Shown piece by piece: positions 42,387 through 51,777 of a stretch of DNA of 64,000 nt (position 1 is its first letter; each line of letters starts with the position of its first letter). Below the pieces are notes generated by a model that was not told where the DNA came from, made no database searches, and saw only the letters and a program-made list of their open reading frames with translations. The position numbers were made by a program, and so were the translations under genes. The stretch is taken from assembly GCF_028867935.1 (NCBI RefSeq), contig NZ_JAPQNS010000009.1:62001-126000 (forward strand), given 5' to 3'. The DNA is from Flavobacterium sp. SUN052 (lineage in GTDB: Bacteria; Bacteroidota; Bacteroidia; Flavobacteriales; Flavobacteriaceae).

Positions 42387-42638
42387 CTACGCAGGAACTA
42401 GCTCAAACGTATATTCTTCCATGATGAGGTTCGCCAGCAGTTGGCGGCAGGCCGAGTCAACTGTTTCGCGGGCTAAGGCTTCGGTTTCGGCTTCGACTTC
42501 GAGCGTAATGTGCTTTCCAATCCGCACATTGTCGATGGAATCCATGTGCAGGTTATGGAGGCCTAGTTTTACGGCTTTGCCCTGAGGATCAAGGATTTCA
42601 CGGCGGGTCATTACGTCGATTTCAGCGAGGTACTTCAT
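42387..42638 (-). CDS. purS: Phosphoribosylformylglycinamidine synthase subunit PurS
   Basis: An 83-aa protein that bridges PurL and PurQ in the FGAM synthase of purine synthesis. Family pattern: YLAEIDVMTRREILDPQGKAV, then LGLHNLHMDSIDNVRIGKHI, and the C-terminal LLANLIMEEYTFELVPA. The length is typical. purL and purQ are not in the window. A family-A repeat lies just upstream of its start. Confidence 0.93.
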   Translation of the reverse strand: MKYLAEIDVMTRREILDPQGKAVKLGLHNLHMDSIDNVRIGKHITLEVEAETEALARETVDSACRQLLANLIMEEYTFELVPA

Positions 42639-42647
42639 ATAAAAAAT

Positions 42648-42747
42648 GAAAGAGTGAAAGAGCGGAAGAGTGAATGAGTGGAAGGGCAGTTAATAAGTGA
42701 TAGTAAGCGATCGATGCTCTTTCACTCTTCTGCTCTTTCACTCTTTG
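42648..42747. repeat. Inverted word-repeat module, family A, copy 3
   Basis: The left arm is five tandem octamers: GAAAGAGT, GAAAGAGC, GGAAGAGT, GAATGAGT, GGAAGGGC. The right arm is four: GCTCTTTC, ACTCTTCT, GCTCTTTC, ACTCTTTG. This is the clearest example of the octamer period. The right arm encodes the last residues and stop of pssA. Confidence 0.92.
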
Positions 42748-43426
42748 CAATGCTTTTTTGCTCTTTAAATACAAGTGAAAAAACAATGTACAACCCTACA
42801 ATTAATGGTAAAGCTGCGAATTGCAAAAATAACAGGAGCAGAGCGGAAAGCCCTAAAAAAATATACTTGATCTTGTTATTGGCCCAGGCGAAGGACTTGA
42901 ATTTGAGCGCAAAGAGCGGAATTTCAGAGACCAGCAGAAACGAGAACGCAATCATTATTCCCAACGCGATGTCATTTTGCCAGATAGGATCAAACTGAGG
43001 TTGATAGCGACCCATAAGCGGAAAAGCGGCTATCATCATGGCATTTGCCGGAACAGGTAGACCAATAAACGACTCCGATTGGCGGGTGTCGATGTTGAAA
43101 TTCGCCAGGCGAAGGGCCGACAATACTGCGATCAGAAAGGCTCCGTATGAAATTGGACCCAACTGCTGAAACCAGCATAATTGGAAAACAATGACTGCGG
43201 GCAAAACGCCGAACGTGACCACGTCGGCCAGGGAGTCCAACTCTTTCCCGAATGGCCCTGATACATTCACCAGTCGGGCTACGAAACCATCGCCAAAATC
43301 GAGAATAGCTGCTAAACCAATAAGCCAGGCAGCTGTGTCGAGGTGGCCGCGCATGGCCATAACCAGACCGATGCACCCGCACAGCAGGTTTCCACAGGTC
43401 ATGGCATTCGGGAGATGTTTTAGCAT
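42722..43426 (-). CDS. pssA: CDP-diacylglycerol-serine O-phosphatidyltransferase
   Basis: A 234-aa membrane enzyme that makes phosphatidylserine, precursor of phosphatidylethanolamine. The CDP-alcohol phosphotransferase motif is intact: DFGDGFVARLVN, then GPFGKELDSLADVVTFG. About eight hydrophobic segments follow. The frame opens at 43471, but MLKHLPNAMTCGNLL at 43426 is the family start. The C-terminal residues AKSERAEE and the TGA stop are translated from a family-A repeat arm. Confidence 0.93.
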   Translation of the reverse strand: MLKHLPNAMTCGNLLCGCIGLVMAMRGHLDTAAWLIGLAAILDFGDGFVARLVNVSGPFGKELDSLADVVTFGVLPAVIVFQLCWFQQLGPISYGAFLIAVLSALRLANFNIDTRQSESFIGLPVPANAMMIAAFPLMGRYQPQFDPIWQNDIALGIMIAFSFLLVSEIPLFALKFKSFAWANNKIKYIFLGLSALLLLFLQFAALPLIVGLYIVFSLVFKEQKSIAKSERAEE

Positions 43427-43441
43427 AATTGGTGAGTTAAA

Positions 43442-43474
43442 GAGATGGCATCTTTCCAAACAAGATGCCATCTC
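43442..43474 (-). terminator. Perfect 13-bp hairpin downstream of the metallo-hydrolase
   Basis: GAGATGGCATCTT (43442-43454) is the exact complement of 43462-43474, across TCCAAAC. It lies 5 nt after the stop of the minus-strand metallo-hydrolase gene. The following sequence has only three Ts, so it is a probable but not classic terminator. Confidence 0.6.
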
Positions 43475-43478
43475 GAGT

Positions 43479-44117
43479 TTACCCTCTTACAAACGGGTTA
43501 TGTTTCTTTTCGTAGCCAATGGTGGTTGGTTCCATGTGGCCGGGGTACACCGTAAAATCGTCGGGGAGGGTGTAGAGCTGTTCAATGATACTTTTTTTGA
43601 GATCACTAGCACTACAAAAAGGAAAATCGGTGCGGCCCACGCTGCCCCTAAACAGTACGTCGCCCCCAATGATATACCGGTCGGCATGATTTACAAAAGC
43701 AAGATGCCCCGGTGCGTGACCCGGTACAAAACGTGTCTCAAAAGAAAGACCTCCTACGGTAAGCGTTTCATTTTCATTGATGTACCCGTCAATCTCGAAC
43801 GGTTCAAAGGCCCGTAAACCATACATGGCTGTCCGGTTTGGCGTATCATTCAGGATAACTTGCTCTTTCTGGTGCATATAAACCTTCACACCATATTTAC
43901 GCTTGAGAAAAGCACAGCCGAAAACATGGTCGAAATGGGCGTGAGTGAGCCAAACAGCCTTGAGCTTGAGGTTATTACCGTCTAAAAAACGAGCTAGTTC
44001 TTCCTTTTCAGCCTGATCGTAACAGCCTGGATCGAATACTACAGCCTCTAGACTATTGTCATCGGCCACCACATACGTATTTTCGGCCAAGGGCGAAAAT
44101 GTGAATACTTTAAGCAT
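43479..44117 (-). CDS. Metallo-beta-lactamase-fold hydrolase (glyoxalase II-like)
   Basis: A 212-aa protein with the metal motif THAHFDH, further ligand His in VPGHAPGH, and GGDVLFRGSVGRTD, as in hydroxyacylglutathione hydrolase-like enzymes. The frame extends to 44201, but MLKVFTFSPLAENTYVV at 44117 is the proper start, 1 nt after the upstream stop (TAA-C-ATG). Substrate unknown; likely a thioester or lactoylthiol. Coupled with the methylase gene before it. Confidence 0.9.
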   Translation of the reverse strand: MLKVFTFSPLAENTYVVADDNSLEAVVFDPGCYDQAEKEELARFLDGNNLKLKAVWLTHAHFDHVFGCAFLKRKYGVKVYMHQKEQVILNDTPNRTAMYGLRAFEPFEIDGYINENETLTVGGLSFETRFVPGHAPGHLAFVNHADRYIIGGDVLFRGSVGRTDFPFCSASDLKKSIIEQLYTLPDDFTVYPGHMEPTTIGYEKKHNPFVRG

Positions 44118-44118
44118 G

Positions 44119-44820
44119 TTACAAAAGTAGAAACACAGTCGGTTTTTTGTGCAAATCAGGAATTTGGGACTTCCATTCGCGCATTGTTCTGGTCTGAACA
44201 AAGGCGTCGGGCGCTGTAATATTACAAGCTACACACAAGCGGGTTTCGGGATGACAGTTCGTGATAATATCGCCCATAAGCTGATTGTTGCGATAGGGCG
44301 TTTCCATGAAAATCTGAGTCTGAATCCGCTGTTGAGCCTCTTTTTCCATGAACCGCAAGGCTCTGCCCCGGTCGTTACGGTCAATTGGTAGGTAACCGTG
44401 AAACACAAAAGACTGGCCGCTGAGCCCTGAGGCCATTAGTGCCAGTAAAATAGACGACGGACCAACTAGCGGCACTACTTTCCAACCCAATTTATGCGCC
44501 ATCGATACCACCACCGCCCCAGGGTCGGCAACACCGGGGCAACCAGCTTCCGACATGACCCCCGCATTGCGTTTGCGCTCCATTAGCTCCTGAATCTGCT
44601 TACGGGTATCGGCCTGAGGAGTGTCTTTATCGAGCAGGTGAATGGTGGTTTCGTCAATTACTCGCCCGGTTTTTAATTCAGTAATGAACCGGCGGGCTGT
44701 ACGGAGGTTCTCAACAAAATAGGCGTCCGTAGCGGCAATAACGTCACGAATGGTTGGGGCAAGCACCTGCGGAGCTGTGTCCTCGGCAAGAGGAGTGGGA
44801 ATAAGATATAATATTGGCAT
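44119..44820 (-). CDS. SAM-dependent methyltransferase, tetrapyrrole-methylase fold (RsmI-like)
   Basis: A 233-aa protein of the TP-methylase fold. It begins LYLIPTPLAEDTAPQVLAP and shows VMSEAGCPGVADPGAVVV (SAM site), then VPLVGPSSILLALMASGLSGQSF. It resembles the shorter RsmI relatives of Bacteroidota rather than true RsmI (2'-O-methylation of 16S C1402), which is usually longer. Its target is therefore uncertain. The next gene, the metallo-hydrolase, starts 1 nt after the stop. Confidence 0.85.
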   Translation of the reverse strand: MPILYLIPTPLAEDTAPQVLAPTIRDVIAATDAYFVENLRTARRFITELKTGRVIDETTIHLLDKDTPQADTRKQIQELMERKRNAGVMSEAGCPGVADPGAVVVSMAHKLGWKVVPLVGPSSILLALMASGLSGQSFVFHGYLPIDRNDRGRALRFMEKEAQQRIQTQIFMETPYRNNQLMGDIITNCHPETRLCVACNITAPDAFVQTRTMREWKSQIPDLHKKPTVFLLL

Positions 44821-44844
44821 ATTTTTTTACCGAAACGTCGGCCC

Positions 44845-44927
44845 GGCGCAAAGACGCAAGTGATACCGCAAAGGTCGCTAAGTTTAGTTGCGTTCTTTGC
44901 GTTTAACTTTGCGTCTTTGCGGTTAAG
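44845..44927. repeat. Inverted-repeat module, family N, compact copy
   Basis: The complement of the right arm (44886-44927) begins ACCGCAAAGACGCAAAG and continues with AAACGCAAAGAACGCAA. It is close to the left arm beside argD. The left arm (44845-44882) holds GGCGCAAAGACGCAAG and ACCGCAAAGG. Here no gene lies between the arms. The right arm encodes the end (TAKTQS) and stop of the adjacent hydrolase. Confidence 0.87.
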
Positions 44928-45703
44928 AAAGCTGAAAGTGTCTCCACAAATTCGGCTGGTTTTTCGGCTTGAACCCAATGACCAACTCCCTCAATAGTTT
45001 CAACGCGGCTGTTGGGGAATAACTTCTGAATAGCTGGCAAATCACTGTCAGCAATGTAGCCTGATTCGCTACCGCGAATAAACAGCGTTGGCTCCGTAAT
45101 GGTGCGGGGATGATTTAGCTCTTCACCAATGCCGTGAATTTCACTTGCAATCACGGGCAGGTTCAATCGCCAGTCGAAACGTCCCTCAGGAGTTCGGTAG
45201 AGGTTTTTAAGCAGAAACTGCCGCACGGTGGGGGAGGGCTCAAACTGGCTCAGAATGGTATCCGCCACATTTCGGTTGGTGAGCGAATTCAAATCAATTG
45301 CGTTTAGGCCGCGCAGAATATCGGTATGATGCACCGGATAAAACTTGGGGGCAATATCCACCACGACCAGCTTGCTAAACGATTGATTAGTAACAGAATT
45401 TGGGTAGTTCATTACGAATTGCATCACCGTTTTGCCGCCCATTGAATGGCCCACCAGAATGGGCGCACTCAGTTTATGGTCGGTGATAAATTCATGCAAA
45501 TCAGCAGCCATACTGTCATAATCGAATCCCTCGTCGCGGGGCGATTGACCATGATTTCGCTGATCGACCGAATACACGTGGTAACCCTGGGCCGCAATTG
45601 TTTTGCTGATGGTCAGCCAGTTGTCAGATGAGCCGAATAAGCCATGCAGAATGATGAGTGGGGGATGGGACGAATCGCCTACTTCCCGGAAAAATAGCTT
45701 CAT
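44903..45703 (-). CDS. Alpha/beta hydrolase, YbfF-type esterase-like
   Basis: A 266-aa serine hydrolase: HGLFGSSDNW (oxyanion), VDQRNHGQSP, nucleophile GHSMGGKT, and late His in VGHWVQAEKP. The DQRNHGxSP signature is typical of YbfF/ABHD11-like esterases. The frame opens at 45763, but its first 20 codons are translated family-D repeat; MKLFFREVGDSSHPP at 45703 is right. The C-terminal TAKTQS and the stop lie in a family-N repeat. So repeats abut both ends of this gene. Confidence 0.9.
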   Translation of the reverse strand: MKLFFREVGDSSHPPLIILHGLFGSSDNWLTISKTIAAQGYHVYSVDQRNHGQSPRDEGFDYDSMAADLHEFITDHKLSAPILVGHSMGGKTVMQFVMNYPNSVTNQSFSKLVVVDIAPKFYPVHHTDILRGLNAIDLNSLTNRNVADTILSQFEPSPTVRQFLLKNLYRTPEGRFDWRLNLPVIASEIHGIGEELNHPRTITEPTLFIRGSESGYIADSDLPAIQKLFPNSRVETIEGVGHWVQAEKPAEFVETLSAFLTAKTQS

Positions 45704-45707
45704 AAAT

Positions 45708-45789
45708 GGTAGTAGCAGTTGGCAGGTGCAGTGGGCAGTTATTGATGCGTCAGCCATTGCCAACTGCTACTGCCAACTGCCACTGCCCC
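45708..45789. repeat. Inverted word-repeat module, family D, copy 3
   Basis: The left arm carries AGTAGCAGTTGGCAGGTG, then CAGTGGGCAGTT. The right arm carries CCATTGCCAACTGCTACTG and CCAACTGCCACTGCCCC. It fills the gap between selD (stop 7 nt away) and the YbfF-like gene (start 5 nt away). Confidence 0.87.
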
Positions 45790-45795
45790 TTTTTC

Positions 45796-46938
45796 CTATT
45801 TTACATAAACAACCTTTTCGCCTTTTGCCACTAGCTGCCCAAATGATTTAAGGGTGAAGCCATTTTCAGCAGCCACGCGCTCAAATTCGGATGTACTGCC
45901 GGGTTCTACGGCAATCAATAACCCTCCCGATGTTTGAGGGTCAGCCAGAATAATACGCTGTTCGTCGGTGAGGTCAGCAATTTTGTGGCCGTAGCTATCC
46001 CAGTTGCGAACGGTGCCGCCGGGAATACTTTTTTGAGCGATGTATTCGTGAATTTCAGGGATTTTCGGAACAAGATCGAAGCCGATTTCGGCACTGAGAT
46101 TGCTGCCTTCGGCCATTTCGGTGAGGTGACCAAGCAAGCCAAAACCCGTTACGTCGGTAAGTGCCTTTACGTAAGGCAACTTCCCTAAAACAGCGCCAAA
46201 TGAGTTCAATTGAGCCATTTGACGTGGGGCGAGGTTTGCATGTTCGGGTTTAAGAATTCCTTTTTTCTGGGCGGTTGTCAGAATGCCAACCCCAACAGGC
46301 TTGGTCAGATACAGGCGGCATCCCTCCGTAGCCGTATTGTTTTGCTTGAGGTGTTCAACACGAACCCGACCTGTTACAGCCAGGCCAAAAACCGGCTCTG
46401 GGCAATCAATACTATGGCCACCCGCGAGCGGAATGCCTGCTTCGGCGCACACGGCCCGGCTACCAGCCAGGACCTGGCTAGCTACTTCGGGAGGTATTTT
46501 ATCGATTGGCCAGCCCAGAATAGCAATAGCCATAATAGGTTCACCTCCCATGGCATAAACGTCGCTGATGGCGTTGGCAGAAGCTATCCGGCCAAAGTCA
46601 TACGCATCGTCGACAATAGGCATAAAAAAATCAGTCGTGCTGATAATGGCTTCCCCATTACCAAGGTCCATCACGGCCGCATCATCGCGCGAGTCGTTCC
46701 CGACGAGAAGGGAAAGTGACCCCCCCCCGGCAGCGGCCGACCGCCCCGGCCCCTCCCCGTTAGGGAGGGGAGCAAAACTCGCGTCAGCAACTCCCCTCCC
46801 TAACGGGGAGGGGCCGGGGGAGGGGTTCGATTGGTTGCCGTGGAGAATACGGTCGAGCACTTTGGGCGCGATTTTACAACCACACCCAGCTCCGTGGCTA
46901 TATTGAGTAAGCTGGTATATTGTTTCGGTAGGTATCAT
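45796..46938 (-). CDS. selD: Selenide, water dikinase, with an in-frame palindromic insertion
   Basis: A 380-aa enzyme making selenophosphate. The N-terminal active loop GAGCGCKI has Cys19 and Cys21. [20 protein letters not shown] and [11 protein letters not shown] are conserved ATP and metal regions. Between [10 protein letters not shown] and LSLLVGND there are about 39 extra residues ([13 protein letters not shown]..., ...[18 protein letters not shown]) absent from the family as I know it. They are encoded by a GC-rich palindrome. The frame is kept, so the enzyme may work. No selenoprotein is seen in the window; use for tRNA selenouridine is likely. Confidence 0.92.
   Translation of the reverse strand: MIPTETIYQLTQYSHGAGCGCKIAPKVLDRILHGNQSNPSPGPSPLGRGVADASFAPLPNGEGPGRSAAAGGGSLSLLVGNDSRDDAAVMDLGNGEAIISTTDFFMPIVDDAYDFGRIASANAISDVYAMGGEPIMAIAILGWPIDKIPPEVASQVLAGSRAVCAEAGIPLAGGHSIDCPEPVFGLAVTGRVRVEHLKQNNTATEGCRLYLTKPVGVGILTTAQKKGILKPEHANLAPRQMAQLNSFGAVLGKLPYVKALTDVTGFGLLGHLTEMAEGSNLSAEIGFDLVPKIPEIHEYIAQKSIPGGTVRNWDSYGHKIADLTDEQRIILADPQTSGGLLIAVEPGSTSEFERVAAENGFTLKSFGQLVAKGEKVVYVK
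46744..46819. repeat. Perfect 29-bp GC-rich inverted repeat inside selD (family G)
   Basis: Positions 46744-46772 are the exact complement of 46791-46819, with an 18-nt loop. Each arm is itself nearly palindromic (CCCCTCCCCGTTAGGGAGGGG). With flanks of about 30 nt it makes the 39-residue insertion in SelD. This is the only module in the window lying wholly within a coding sequence. Confidence 0.93.
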
Positions 46939-47246
46939 GCCGATTTAGAAAGTGGTCAAATTAACGCGTAGAGAACGTTTGGAATAGTACCGAAACGGGG
47001 GGTAAATAGTTTCAGAATAACTCTACTGTCGCCTTAACAAAAAATTAATGTGGCGAAATGTGATTGATAGATGCTAAAAATGAAGTTTTCCGTGAAAACG
47101 ACCGTAGAGTAACCAAATCGTAGTACTTTTTTGAGATCAAGTGGGTTGGCATGACGGAGAAATAAGTGCATTTTTGCACCCGAAAAACGTGCCAAAAATC
47201 CGAGATGATGGGCGTCATGACATTAACAACCAAACCAATCAAATCT
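46939..47246. other. 308-nt region upstream of the TonB receptor gene
   Basis: Lies between the divergent selD and TonB-receptor genes. It holds GTGCATTTTTGCAC (about 47167-47180), a short inverted repeat of 5 bp, and no clear TAnnTTTG box at proper spacing. No open frame with support. It presumably contains the promoters of both genes. Confidence 0.4.
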
Positions 47247-50200
47247 ATGTACAAGAATTTACTGCATTTACGGGTAGCCTTAGTGCTATTCGGCAGTATG
47301 CTTCTGGCTCTTGTGAGTTTTACAAATAGTCAGGCGCAGGTGACGTCATCCGCTATTAATGGTGTTGTGACGGATGGTAAGGGAGAAGGCCTCCCAGGAG
47401 CAACGGTTATCGCCGTCCACACGCCTTCGGGCAGCCGGTATGGTACAATTACCAACACATCGGGAAATTACACGCTTCCTAATGTTCGTGTAGGCGGTCC
47501 CTACACAGTTACAGTAACGTTTGTTGGGTTTAGAGAGCAAGTATCGCAAAACGTTTTTGCTAGTTTAGGTACAGCAGCCGACGTTAACTTCAAACTGGTT
47601 GACGAAGGCACAAGCTTGAGCGAGGTAGTTGTATCAACCAATCGGAGCGATATTTTTAGCTCAGATCGTACGGGTGCTGCTGCTTCATTTGGTCGCGAAC
47701 AAATCAATACGACGCCAACAATTGGCCGTACAATTGGCGATATTACTAAATACAATGCCTACGGTAACGGACAATCATTTGCTGGTCAGGACGCCCGTTT
47801 TAACAACATCACTATTGATGGTGCTGTGTTCAATAACGGTTTCGGTTTGGGTAGCTCGGCTCAGGCTGGTGGCCGGACGGGTACAACCGCCGTTTCACTG
47901 GATGCATTAGATCAGGTTCAGGTTAACGTTGCACCTTTCGACGTTCGTCAATCAGGTTTTACCGGTGCTGGTATCAACGCTGTTACGCGCTCAGGAACCA
48001 ACGAATTTTCGGGTTCAGCTTATGCGCTGACTCGTGGTAATAGCATGGTGGGGAAAGAAGTTGGCGGTGTTAAAATTTCGCCAACGCCCAATATCAGCGA
48101 AAACACTCTGGGTTTCCGTTTGGGTGGGCCACTGATCAAAAACAAACTGTTCTTCTTTATCAATGCTGAGCAGTTTAACAGCAGTACACCTGCTCTGACC
48201 TGGGGTCTAACCCGCCCTGGCGCTACTGGCAACGTGTCGCGGGTGACTGAGACCGACATGCTGGATTTGGAGCAGTTTATGCAAACTAATTTCAGCCGCA
48301 GCCTGGGGGCTTTCGACGGTTTTAACAATGATGTGAAAAGTAAGAAGGGCTTGATTCGCCTTGATTACAACATCAGCGATAAGCACAAGTTATCGGTACG
48401 GTATTCGCACCATAACTCAGAGTCAGGTCAGCGGATCAGTGATAGTAACAGTAGTAACACGGCTGGTAACGGTAACCGTACCAACAGTAACCTGGCTATT
48501 TCTCCTGAGAACACAGGTTATATCATTGCTGATAACACCCGGTCTATTGCGGCTGAATTAACCTCCAACTTAGGCGGCAAAATGGCGAATGACCTTATCG
48601 TTACTTACAATAAGCAGAACGAAGACCGGACATATAAAACAAGTGTTTTTCCAACGATCGACATCTTGAAAGATGGAAGTACCTACACGTCAATTGGTTT
48701 CGATCCGTTTACGCCAAACAACAAGCTGAATTATTCAACTTTCAACATCACGGATAACTTCAGCTACTTCGCTGGAAAGCACACGTTGACATTTGGTGCC
48801 GTTTATGAACACTTTACGTCGAACAACGTATTCTTCCCATCATCGAACGGTGTTTATGTGTACAACTCGATTGCTGATTTCAAAGCGGCTGCTTTAGCGT
48901 CGATCAGCAATCCAAACAGCACAACATCACCAGTAGTAGTAAACCGGTATAACCTACGTTACTCGTTAGTTGATGGTGGTGCAGAACCACTGCAGCGCTT
49001 GGATCGTAATCTGTATAGCGCTTACATTCAGGATGAATTTCAGGTTAACCCGAACTTCAAACTGACATTGGGTCTGCGTGGCGACATCTTTGCTTATGAC
49101 AACTCGAACGCTGCTAGTTTCAACAATCCGCTCGTTGCAGGCTTAACCTGGAAAGATGAAAATAACGCAGACTACAAAATTACAACAGGTTCATTTCCGA
49201 AGGCTAGTCTTTTGATTTCACCCCGTCTTGGTTTTAACTGGGACGTGAAAGGAGACAAGTCTACGCAGATTCGTGGTGGTAGCGGTTTCTTTGTATCGCG
49301 TATTCCTGAGGTGTTAATTTCGAATCAGTTGGGTAATAACGGGATTAATACGGCTGTATTCAACTTAACCAACACGCGGGTTCCATTTGTTACAGACCCA
49401 AGTAAATTACCTGCTGGTATTTTGCCTCCAGCAACTAGCCCTGCTAGCTTGACAGGGTATGCGATCAACGCATCAGACCAGAACTTAAAGTACCCACAAA
49501 TCTGGAAAACGAACATCGCCATTGACCAGAAATTGCCATTTGGCTTGATTGGTACGGTTGAGTTTATCTACAACAAGACCCTGAATGCACTACGCTACAT
49601 TGATGCCAACCTAAAGGCGCCAGTTAGTACGCTGTCAGGCCCTGATACTCGCTCACGCTTTCCTGCTTCAGGTGTAACAGGTACTGCTGCAATCAATGCG
49701 GCTCGTTACTACAATCCACAGATTGGCAACGCGTTTGTGTTGAAAAACACAAACCAGGGTAATTCATACGTAGCTGTAGTTAAGTTAGAGAAACCAGCGA
49801 CGCGTGGCTTCGGTGGATTTGTGTCATACACCTACGGACAAGCTAGAGATGTTGCCTTTGTAGGCAGTACAGTACAGGCTAACGTACCAACAACAGTTGG
49901 CCAGAACTACTTACCATTGGCGTATTCTGACAATGACCTCCGTCACCGCATTGTTGGCTTATTGAACTATCGTCTGAATTATGGCAGCCGGATTGGTGGC
50001 TCTACCACGTTCACACTTGGTGTTGTCTCAGCCAGCGGTGGTAAAATTTCGTACACGCTCAACCAAGACTTGAATGGTGACGGTCAAACAGCAAACGACC
50101 TGATTTATGTACCAAAAAGCGCATCAGAGCTGACGTTCTCGCCACTTGTTGTTGGTACAGGTGCTTCTTCAGTAACCTATACAGCCGCTCAACAAGCTAC

Positions 50201-50621
50201 AGCGTTCGATGCCTTCATCGAAGGAAACAGTTACCTGAAAACTCGTCGTGGTCAGTATGCTGAGCGGAACGGCGGCCAGTTCCCTTGGTTGACTCGTGTT
50301 GACTTCACTGTAATTCAAGAGTTCTACGTAGCCGTAGGTTCTAAAGGAAAGAAAAACACAATCCAATTGCGTGGTGACATTCTGAACATTGGCAACCTGA
50401 TCAAAACCAGCTCTGGTGTTGGCAACGTAGCTACCACGTTCAACCCGCTCGCACTGGCTAGCGTAAGTGCAACAGGTGTACCTTCGTACCGTATTGCAAC
50501 GCAGCAGATTACAGAAGGTACAACTACCAGCACTATTTTGCTGAGAGACTCCTTCACGCCTAACCGGTCTGTAAACGCTGTATGGCAAGCACAAGTTGGT
50601 ATCCGTTACATCTTCAACTAA
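47247..50621 (+). CDS. TonB-dependent outer-membrane receptor, Oar-like
   Basis: A protein of 1124 aa. ATG 47247 gives a signal peptide ([20 protein letters not shown], cleaved after SQAQ). Next is a carboxypeptidase-regulatory-like beta-sandwich ([36 protein letters not shown]), a plug with [16 protein letters not shown] and [17 protein letters not shown], and a long beta-barrel ending VGIRYIFN. No SusD partner follows, which fits Oar/OmpA-related receptors rather than SusC. The longer frame from 47166 has no signal function. A strong terminator follows. Confidence 0.92.
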   Translation: MYKNLLHLRVALVLFGSMLLALVSFTNSQAQVTSSAINGVVTDGKGEGLPGATVIAVHTPSGSRYGTITNTSGNYTLPNVRVGGPYTVTVTFVGFREQVSQNVFASLGTAADVNFKLVDEGTSLSEVVVSTNRSDIFSSDRTGAAASFGREQINTTPTIGRTIGDITKYNAYGNGQSFAGQDARFNNITIDGAVFNNGFGLGSSAQAGGRTGTTAVSLDALDQVQVNVAPFDVRQSGFTGAGINAVTRSGTNEFSGSAYALTRGNSMVGKEVGGVKISPTPNISENTLGFRLGGPLIKNKLFFFINAEQFNSSTPALTWGLTRPGATGNVSRVTETDMLDLEQFMQTNFSRSLGAFDGFNNDVKSKKGLIRLDYNISDKHKLSVRYSHHNSESGQRISDSNSSNTAGNGNRTNSNLAISPENTGYIIADNTRSIAAELTSNLGGKMANDLIVTYNKQNEDRTYKTSVFPTIDILKDGSTYTSIGFDPFTPNNKLNYSTFNITDNFSYFAGKHTLTFGAVYEHFTSNNVFFPSSNGVYVYNSIADFKAAALASISNPNSTTSPVVVNRYNLRYSLVDGGAEPLQRLDRNLYSAYIQDEFQVNPNFKLTLGLRGDIFAYDNSNAASFNNPLVAGLTWKDENNADYKITTGSFPKASLLISPRLGFNWDVKGDKSTQIRGGSGFFVSRIPEVLISNQLGNNGINTAVFNLTNTRVPFVTDPSKLPAGILPPATSPASLTGYAINASDQNLKYPQIWKTNIAIDQKLPFGLIGTVEFIYNKTLNALRYIDANLKAPVSTLSGPDTRSRFPASGVTGTAAINAARYYNPQIGNAFVLKNTNQGNSYVAVVKLEKPATRGFGGFVSYTYGQARDVAFVGSTVQANVPTTVGQNYLPLAYSDNDLRHRIVGLLNYRLNYGSRIGGSTTFTLGVVSASGGKISYTLNQDLNGDGQTANDLIYVPKSASELTFSPLVVGTGASSVTYTAAQQATAFDAFIEGNSYLKTRRGQYAERNGGQFPWLTRVDFTVIQEFYVAVGSKGKKNTIQLRGDILNIGNLIKTSSGVGNVATTFNPLALASVSATGVPSYRIATQQITEGTTTSTILLRDSFTPNRSVNAVWQAQVGIRYIFN

Positions 50622-50647
50622 GCTGTTCTGAACTGCACAGAGATAAT

Positions 50648-50677
50648 AAAACCCCGGCCAGAAGTGGCCGGGGTTTT
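50648..50677 (+). terminator. Strong Rho-independent terminator of the TonB receptor gene
   Basis: AAAACCCCGGCCA (50648-50660) is perfectly complementary to TGGCCGGGGTTTT (50665-50677) with a GAAG tetraloop. It lies 26 nt after the stop and is symmetrical, so it also serves the convergent patatin gene. Confidence 0.93.
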
Positions 50678-50703
50678 ATGTTTACAGAGTGCTATAATAC
50701 TAT

Positions 50704-51663
50704 TTAAGCTCGTAACACCTCAGAAGCTGTCTTGTACCCCTGCACTACTAATTTGCCAATGTCTTCAGACGTGAATTGTTGCAGATCAAGATGAAGTGGA
50801 TCGGTGGGGCGCACCAGGGTCAGACTAATGTCGTGACCACGAAATTTTTCCTTTTCAACGTATCGCTCGGCCCAGGCAATGTCATTGTTGACCAGCTGAT
50901 TAACGGTGATGTCTTTAACTCGTTCAATTAACGTGAGCAATCCCCGGTAATTAATGGGTTCACCGACAATGCGTTTAGCATGACAGGCCACGCACATGAG
51001 CTTGGTTGCCCCATCTTCGATAGCCACCCGTAAAGGCGCTACCTCGCGGAGACCCCCGTCCATAAATGCTTTACGATGGTCGCCCCCAATTTGCACGGCA
51101 GGCATCAAAAAAGGTAAGGCGCTACTGGCGAATACGTAATCCAGAAAGTTTTCGTCCTGGGCGTCGGCGTACACCATATCGCCGTTGAGGATATCAACAG
51201 CACCAACCTTCACCCGTATTGAACCCGCCCGGAGCCGATCCAGATTTACGGTTTGTCGGATCAGGTTTTTGATGGGAGAATTATCTAAGAAACCGTCGAA
51301 ACGGCTCATAATAGTGTCGTAGCCGGTACGAAACCGAGAGCGTTCAACAGCTACGTCTGTAGGTTGGGTAATATTCAGAACCCAGAACTCCATCAAGGCC
51401 CGCCCCGCTTTAACCCAGTCGATATGCCCGGTTTCAGCTTCCTGGCGAGCTGTTTCGTTAGCCAGAAACGTTGCATTTAGACTGCCTGCTGAAATGCCGT
51501 ACAATGTATCAGGTTCAAAACCAGATTCAAAAATGGCTAACACTGCCCCTGCCTGAAAAGCGCCTTTGAGGGAACCACCGCCCAGTACAAGCGCTTTATG
51601 AACACGAGCATCGGGATGCATATCAGCCCGTTTGGGCCCAGGTGGGTTTGGATTGTCGATCAT
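50704..51663 (-). CDS. Patatin-like phospholipase
   Basis: A 319-aa lipid acyl hydrolase. The oxyanion loop is LVLGGGSLKGAFQAG, the nucleophile elbow GISAGS has Ser58, and the catalytic aspartate is Asp202 in MDGGLREVAP, so the Ser-Asp dyad is complete. It has no signal peptide and is probably cytosolic. The substrate is unknown. It is divergent from the polyprenyl synthase gene. Confidence 0.92.
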   Translation of the reverse strand: MIDNPNPPGPKRADMHPDARVHKALVLGGGSLKGAFQAGAVLAIFESGFEPDTLYGISAGSLNATFLANETARQEAETGHIDWVKAGRALMEFWVLNITQPTDVAVERSRFRTGYDTIMSRFDGFLDNSPIKNLIRQTVNLDRLRAGSIRVKVGAVDILNGDMVYADAQDENFLDYVFASSALPFLMPAVQIGGDHRKAFMDGGLREVAPLRVAIEDGATKLMCVACHAKRIVGEPINYRGLLTLIERVKDITVNQLVNNDIAWAERYVEKEKFRGHDISLTLVRPTDPLHLDLQQFTSEDIGKLVVQGYKTASEVLRA

Positions 51664-51777
51664 AATTCAGGGTCTATTATTCATTATCCATTTATACCGC
51701 CGTAATATTGCCAAAAAATCGGTGAGCAACTCAATATCAAATTCTGTTTGCTACCACTGTTACTGTTCCCTGAGACG

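Noticed and set aside
44903..45763. Extended N-terminus of the YbfF-like hydrolase
   Set aside because: The first 20 residues come from a family-D repeat; the family start is at 45703.
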